Shown here: positions 60,401 to 64,000 of the stretch, one piece after another
Layout: the number at the start of each line of letters is the position of its first letter
How positions within the stretch are numbered: the first letter of the stretch is position 1
NCBI GenBank assembly: GCA_963969365.1
Contig: OZ017748.1
Location: 2,601,001-2,665,000, forward strand
Reading direction: 5' to 3'
Source of the DNA: Asterochloris sp. CNOR1
Lineage: Eukaryota; Chlorophyta; Trebouxiophyceae; Trebouxiales; Trebouxiaceae
DNA length: 64,000 nucleotides
The notes under the pieces: generated by a model
Told to the model about the DNA's origin: nothing
Database searches by the model: none
Seen by the model: the letters and a program-made list of their open reading frames with translations, nothing else
Made by a program: the position numbers and the translations under genes

Positions 60401-61597
60401 ACTGGCTGAAGTGCCTGAAGGCAGGCCTGCCATGCCTCCTGTACAGGTGTTTGCTGAGGGCATGGGGCGCCTGCTGGAGGCCATCAGCGTGACCTCCAGC
60501 ATCATCAAGGCCCTGCAGCAGCACTTTGCCAAGGTGGTGGCCCCCCACATGGAGGATGCCCCTGCAGAGGGTGCCACCTGCGCCGCTGGGCTGGCTGCCC
60601 TGGTGCATGCAGTGGAGGACAGGGTGCTGGCCTGCCTCCAAGGGGGCCTCAACGCTCTTTTTGGGCTGGTGAGCAGGCTTGACACAGGATGCTCTGATCG
60701 CTGCATGCTGTCAGACAGGCTGTGGGTTCTCCTGAACCTGCCCGTGGCACCTCAGCGCCTCCCAGGTGGGCTGAATGCCTGTGGGCAGATGCATGAAATG
60801 GCAGACAGAGGTGTTGCTGCCGCACATGCAGACCAGTTGCACAATGCTGCAGCGGGCTTGGGTGCCATGCATCCAGTGCCCTGCTGCTGGGGCAGTCTGC
60901 CTGCCTGCAGCTCTATTTTTCTGCAGCCCCAAAGGCTGTGCTGTGGTCTGCAGCTGGACCGCACGCTGACCTCAGATCAGAAGAGGCTGGACTTCAGGCC
61001 GCCTGAGGACCTGGCCCCTCCCCTGGACCGCCCAACAGAGGCCTGCCAGCTGGCGACTGCCCTGCTGGCAGCGCTGTCCTCCTCCGCCCCGCAGACGCTG
61101 CAGGGCAGCAACCTGACAGCTTTCAATGGCGAGGCACGTGGTCCACCCCACTGCTGGCTTGCTGCATGTAACCCCAGACTGGTCAGCAGCGGGCTCCCTA
61201 AGGGGCCCAGTGCTTCCGATCAAACCACATCTGGTCAGACAGAGAAGCTGCTGCTGACGCTGTGGTGCAGGTGGGGCGGCAGACGCATGCCCTCCTGCTC
61301 AATCACATGCAGCGGTACAGCTTCAGCCCCACAGGGGCACTGCGCTGGAAGCGTGACGTGACAGAGTACACTGACTGCATGAAGGAGCTGGGGATGGCTG
61401 CTGTGAATGAGCGCATGGATGAGCTGGCAGCTCTGGCAAACATCCTGGTGGTGTCGCCAGACAGCTTGCTGGGGCTGGTGGACGGGAGCCTGCGCCTCAG
61501 CCATCAACAGGCACTCAAATTCATTAGACTCCGAGAGGACTCCAAAACAGCCAAAGTGCAGGGGCAGCCCCTGCTCAGTCTTTTTGCTGCTGACTAG
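54470..61597 (+). CDS. SEC10: Exocyst complex component SEC10 (EXOC5)
   Basis: Thirteen exons join in phase: 54470-55020, 55197-55290, 55511-55627, 55788-55922, 56113-56220, 56698-56883, 57715-57951, 58341-58589, 59250-59417, 59908-60036, 60447-60668, 60954-61133 and 61271-61597, about 900 residues (plants about 830, human 708). The first 120 residues are Ala/Pro/Gln-rich with short repeats. Then come the coiled coil typical of exocyst subunits and the SEC10 signatures: LEAYRNLLEKRVISQFDSAL, a YISTRPMF block and LITRVFEQRVQ. The C-terminus reads RQTHALLLNHMQRYSFSPTG and ANILVVSPDSLLGL. SEC10 tethers secretory vesicles to the plasma membrane with the other exocyst subunits. The intron after exon 12 appears to start with GC. 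Exon 6 could start at 56716, 18 bp later. Confidence 0.92.
54710..54787 (+). repeat. 27-bp coding repeats in SEC10 exon 1
   Basis: Two full copies and one partial copy encode QQPAKAGPV-type units in the disordered N-terminal region. The unit keeps the frame, so copy number can vary without harm. Confidence 0.85.
58545..58920 (+). repeat. Degenerate repeats of an exon end inside a SEC10 intron
   Basis: The end of exon 8 and its donor (about 58545-58640) is echoed at about 58681-58770 and 58828-58920. Each copy has a CTG-rich run, GCAGA(C/T)GGTGAGG and then CTGCTG(C/A)G(C/A)GCATG-like sequence. Spacing is about 130-150 bp. Confidence 0.6.
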
Positions 61598-61860
61598 TCA
61601 CATCTCCTTGATGCACGCGTTCAGCCCTGAGTTGTCAGTTCTTGTTCAGACTGAGAGTGGAAGTGCCTTGGCATCAGTGATGCTCTGCCAAATGCACACC
61701 ACTCTCACTTGTCTGCTGTCAAATGACTCAGGCACAGCCTTAGACTTCACAGCCTGGAGGCCAGGTGCAGGATGCATATCGTCGACAGCACCCATTCAAT
61801 CAAATGCAGTTCATCACAACTAATGCCCAAGAGAGTCTCCACCATGATCAGAAATACAGG
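61598..61860. other. Convergent intergenic region
   Basis: This is 263 bp between the stops of SEC10 (+) and the hydrolase gene (-). No feature is recognised. Confidence 0.4.
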
Positions 61861-63994
61861 TCAAGTCAGCCCTTTGGAAAGCAGACCCTCTAATGCTATC
61901 TTTTGAATCACAGGGTTGCACACAAAATAAGCAAAGTGGCCTCCGCCATCGATCACTTGTGAGCTGACTTTGGGAATCAAGCGCTGGAATGCTCTGGTGG
62001 TGGCGTCTGGCACCTGCAGCAACAGGCAGGAAGCAGCCTGAGGGCCTGCACAACAGAGCAGTGAGGGCCATGCAAAGGTGCTGTGACTAGCATGTCTGCA
62101 GTGCAATTGCAGAGGGACAGGTCCACCACCTTGCAGCTGCCCAAACCTGGCGGCAGCTGCAGACTGTCCAAGCCACCGACTCTCACCAGCGTGTCGCCAG
62201 TGCCATGCCACAAGTGAGTGGCCCCCTGAAGCGCCTCTGGTATCTGACGCACATCAAAGGGCCAGGGGCTGAGGAACAGTGCCAAGTCCTGAATCCAGGG
62301 CATTGCATTCTGTTGTTTGAGCGCCTCAGGCACGATTTTTTGTAAGTACTCAGGGTGGGAGACCTCCAGGCAGCTGCGGTCTGCGAAGCCCATCTTGGCA
62401 GTGGCTGTCTTCATGACAGGGCGCAGGATGCTGGCAAAGATCTGCTTGCCCCCCACGCGCGTCTCGCCAACCCACAGGAGCATGCGGCGGAAGGGCGCAA
62501 AGTCGACCCATTTGGCGATGCGGCGGTGCACGCCATGCGTGTGCTTCTCAAAAGCTTTGCGCTCTTCGGCAGTGAACAGGCCTGCAGTGCAGAGTGGAGG
62601 CTGATGGCCGAGGCACCATGCCTGTGCTCCAACTGCTTCCACACCTGAAGGACACACGCCTGCAGGATGGAAGAGGACTCATGTGATTAAGGGCAGTGTG
62701 CTAAGGCAAGGCAGAGGGGGGGCTCTTGACAATTTGCATGTGCTCCTGAAAGAGCGAGCTGTACCTGTTCAGACAGGCCTTCAGAACATAATGAGGCCTG
62801 TTAGGCGCATGTGCTGCTCGAAGGCTCCCCAGCAGAAAGGAGACAGCAGGGCACATCTTGTCAAAGCTGTGTGCCGTACAGCCAAGCGACAATGGTTGCA
62901 TGCATGCATAAACTGCCTGTGCCCCCTACACAGGCCTGCAGGGCAAAGAGGGTTCTGTAGGCATATCTGCACAGCGCCGTGAACATGCAGCTGGACTGGG
63001 CCGAAGAAAGCGGCCACATGTAGCACACCTGGCAGGTGCCAGCAGCAGGCGATGCCTGTGGTTGGGCTGGTACTGATTTGCAATGACACTGCAGGCACCA
63101 GGTCTGAGTTTGCCCAGCAGAGGGTCTCTAGCACACTGCTTCTGATCAGTATGTGTTGATGGGCCCCTGGAAGACGGCAACCCCTGACACGAGGCGGCGC
63201 CATCATGCAGCAGCCCGCTCAGAAAGAGTTCCGCTAGCACCCACTCAGTGGCCCTGCTCCGCTGAAGATCAGCACACCCTTCACGCGCTGGGGGATGGTG
63301 GCCGCTGTTGCCCAGCAGTAGGGGCCCCCGCCGCTGACTCCCGTTACGAAGAAGCTCGGCCACCTGCAAAAGGTCATCTGTGGTCAGATGTACTGTCTGC
63401 AGAGCTTGAATGAAATTTAAGGGAAGGCAAACTTTTTGCGGCTGCAGCCAGGCAGGTGCGGCCATTGCTGCAGCTGGGCGGGCACCTCAGGTGGTCTGCC
63501 AACTGCTCCAAGTCGTGGACAAAGGTGGTGAAGTTACGCCCGCGCTGGGGAGTGGATTGCCCATAGCCTGGGCGGTCAAAGGCCACCAAGTGAATGCCCA
63601 GCTCGTCCAGCACAGACTCTGCGTAGGAAGGGGGAGTGTGTGTTAGTGGCTGCATTGTTGGGGACTCTTGACATGGGGCTGTGCAGCAGCAGACCCAGCT
63701 ATGCCTGCACACACTCTGCACGGGGCACACACAGCTTGGAGACGCTGCAAAGGCAGGGCACACCTTGGAGAAAGACATTTACAGTTGGGCCATGCATGAC
63801 ACAGAAAGGCAGAAGCCTGGTGCCGTCCCGAATTTGGGTTGCCATCAGGCCAGCACACCTGACAGGCTCATGAACTCCAGCCGGCTGGCAGGCGTGCCAT
63901 GGAAATAGAAGACCTTGTGCTTGTTGGTCTTGCTGCCTCTGCTGGCAAAGGCAAGGAATCTGTCATCCTCTAGCCGCAGCCTGGCCGCTGTGAC
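61861..63994 (-). CDS. Alpha/beta-hydrolase-fold protein, 5' end beyond the window
   Basis: Five exons join in phase: 63994-63859, 63618-63486, 63363-63245, 62581-62187 and 62013-61861. A TTCCAG acceptor at the very edge shows that at least one more 5' exon lies outside. The fold is clear: oxyanion strand VFYFHGTPASRLE, then LGIHLVAFDRPGYGQST, the nucleophile elbow GVSGGGPYC (GxSxG), an acid in LWHGTGDTL and the catalytic His in DGGGHFAYF. The pattern matches the plant family of uncharacterised alpha/beta hydrolases with a cap region (here about 110 residues between Ser and Asp). Substrate and location cannot be told from the visible part. All three triad residues are present, so it is probably active. 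Confidence 0.88.
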
Positions 63995-64000
63995 CTGGAA

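Noticed and set aside
59898-61361. A 487-residue plus-strand ORF
   Set aside because: It is out of frame with SEC10 exons 10-13, which match the family. It runs through introns.

Overview
The window is nuclear DNA of a photosynthetic eukaryote, most likely a green alga. A trebouxiophyte-like chlorophyte is my best guess, inferred from gene content and style rather than proven. Evidence: a nuclear petM gene with a plastid transit peptide, an intron-split LHCII gene, a plant-type N-acetylglutamate synthase, a peroxisomal DEG15 protease ending in SKL, and a ubiquitin-RUB1 fusion gene of the land-plant type. Genes carry many short introns, nearly all with GTGAG/GTGGG-type donors and (C)TGCAG acceptors. 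Some genes have the TGTAA polyadenylation signal typical of chlorophytes just after the stop. I see no transposon, rRNA, tRNA, CRISPR array, virus-derived gene or prokaryotic operon. Because exons are short, most genes had to be rebuilt by joining exons on frame and splice phase. Exon ends quoted here are such reconstructions. || Layout, left to right: 5' part of a Y14/RBM8A-like exon-junction protein (-); PETM (+); an HROB-like homologous-recombination OB-fold protein (-); ubiquitin-RUB1 (+); N-acetylglutamate synthase (-); APC10 (+); about 2 kb unresolved; PRMT3 (-); RNA polymerase III subunit RPC2 (+, 23 exons); an unidentified acidic protein (-); a UBP12/USP7 deubiquitinase (-, 25 exons); DEG15 (-); a GAF-domain membrane protein (+); a small plastid-targeted membrane protein (+); an unidentified gene (-); an LHCII antenna protein (-); a stretch of competing ORFs; exocyst SEC10 (+); and an alpha/beta hydrolase (-) cut by the right edge. 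|| Most neighbours are arranged head-to-head with short shared upstream regions (18 to about 430 bp between start codons) or tail-to-tail, so the region is compact and probably uses bidirectional promoters. Three ubiquitin-system genes (ubiquitin-RUB1, APC10, UBP12) lie within 40 kb, but nothing else suggests an organised cluster. The rest are unrelated housekeeping functions: photosynthesis, arginine synthesis, Pol III transcription, recombination, secretion and peroxisomal processing. || I did not find a convincing new multi-gene system. The best candidates for something undescribed are the GAF plus multi-helix membrane protein, the unidentified acidic protein at 28.4-31.3 kb, a PRMT3 whose zinc finger has lost its cysteines, three apparent GC-AG introns, and several local duplications that copy splice-acceptor or exon-edge sequence inside introns.
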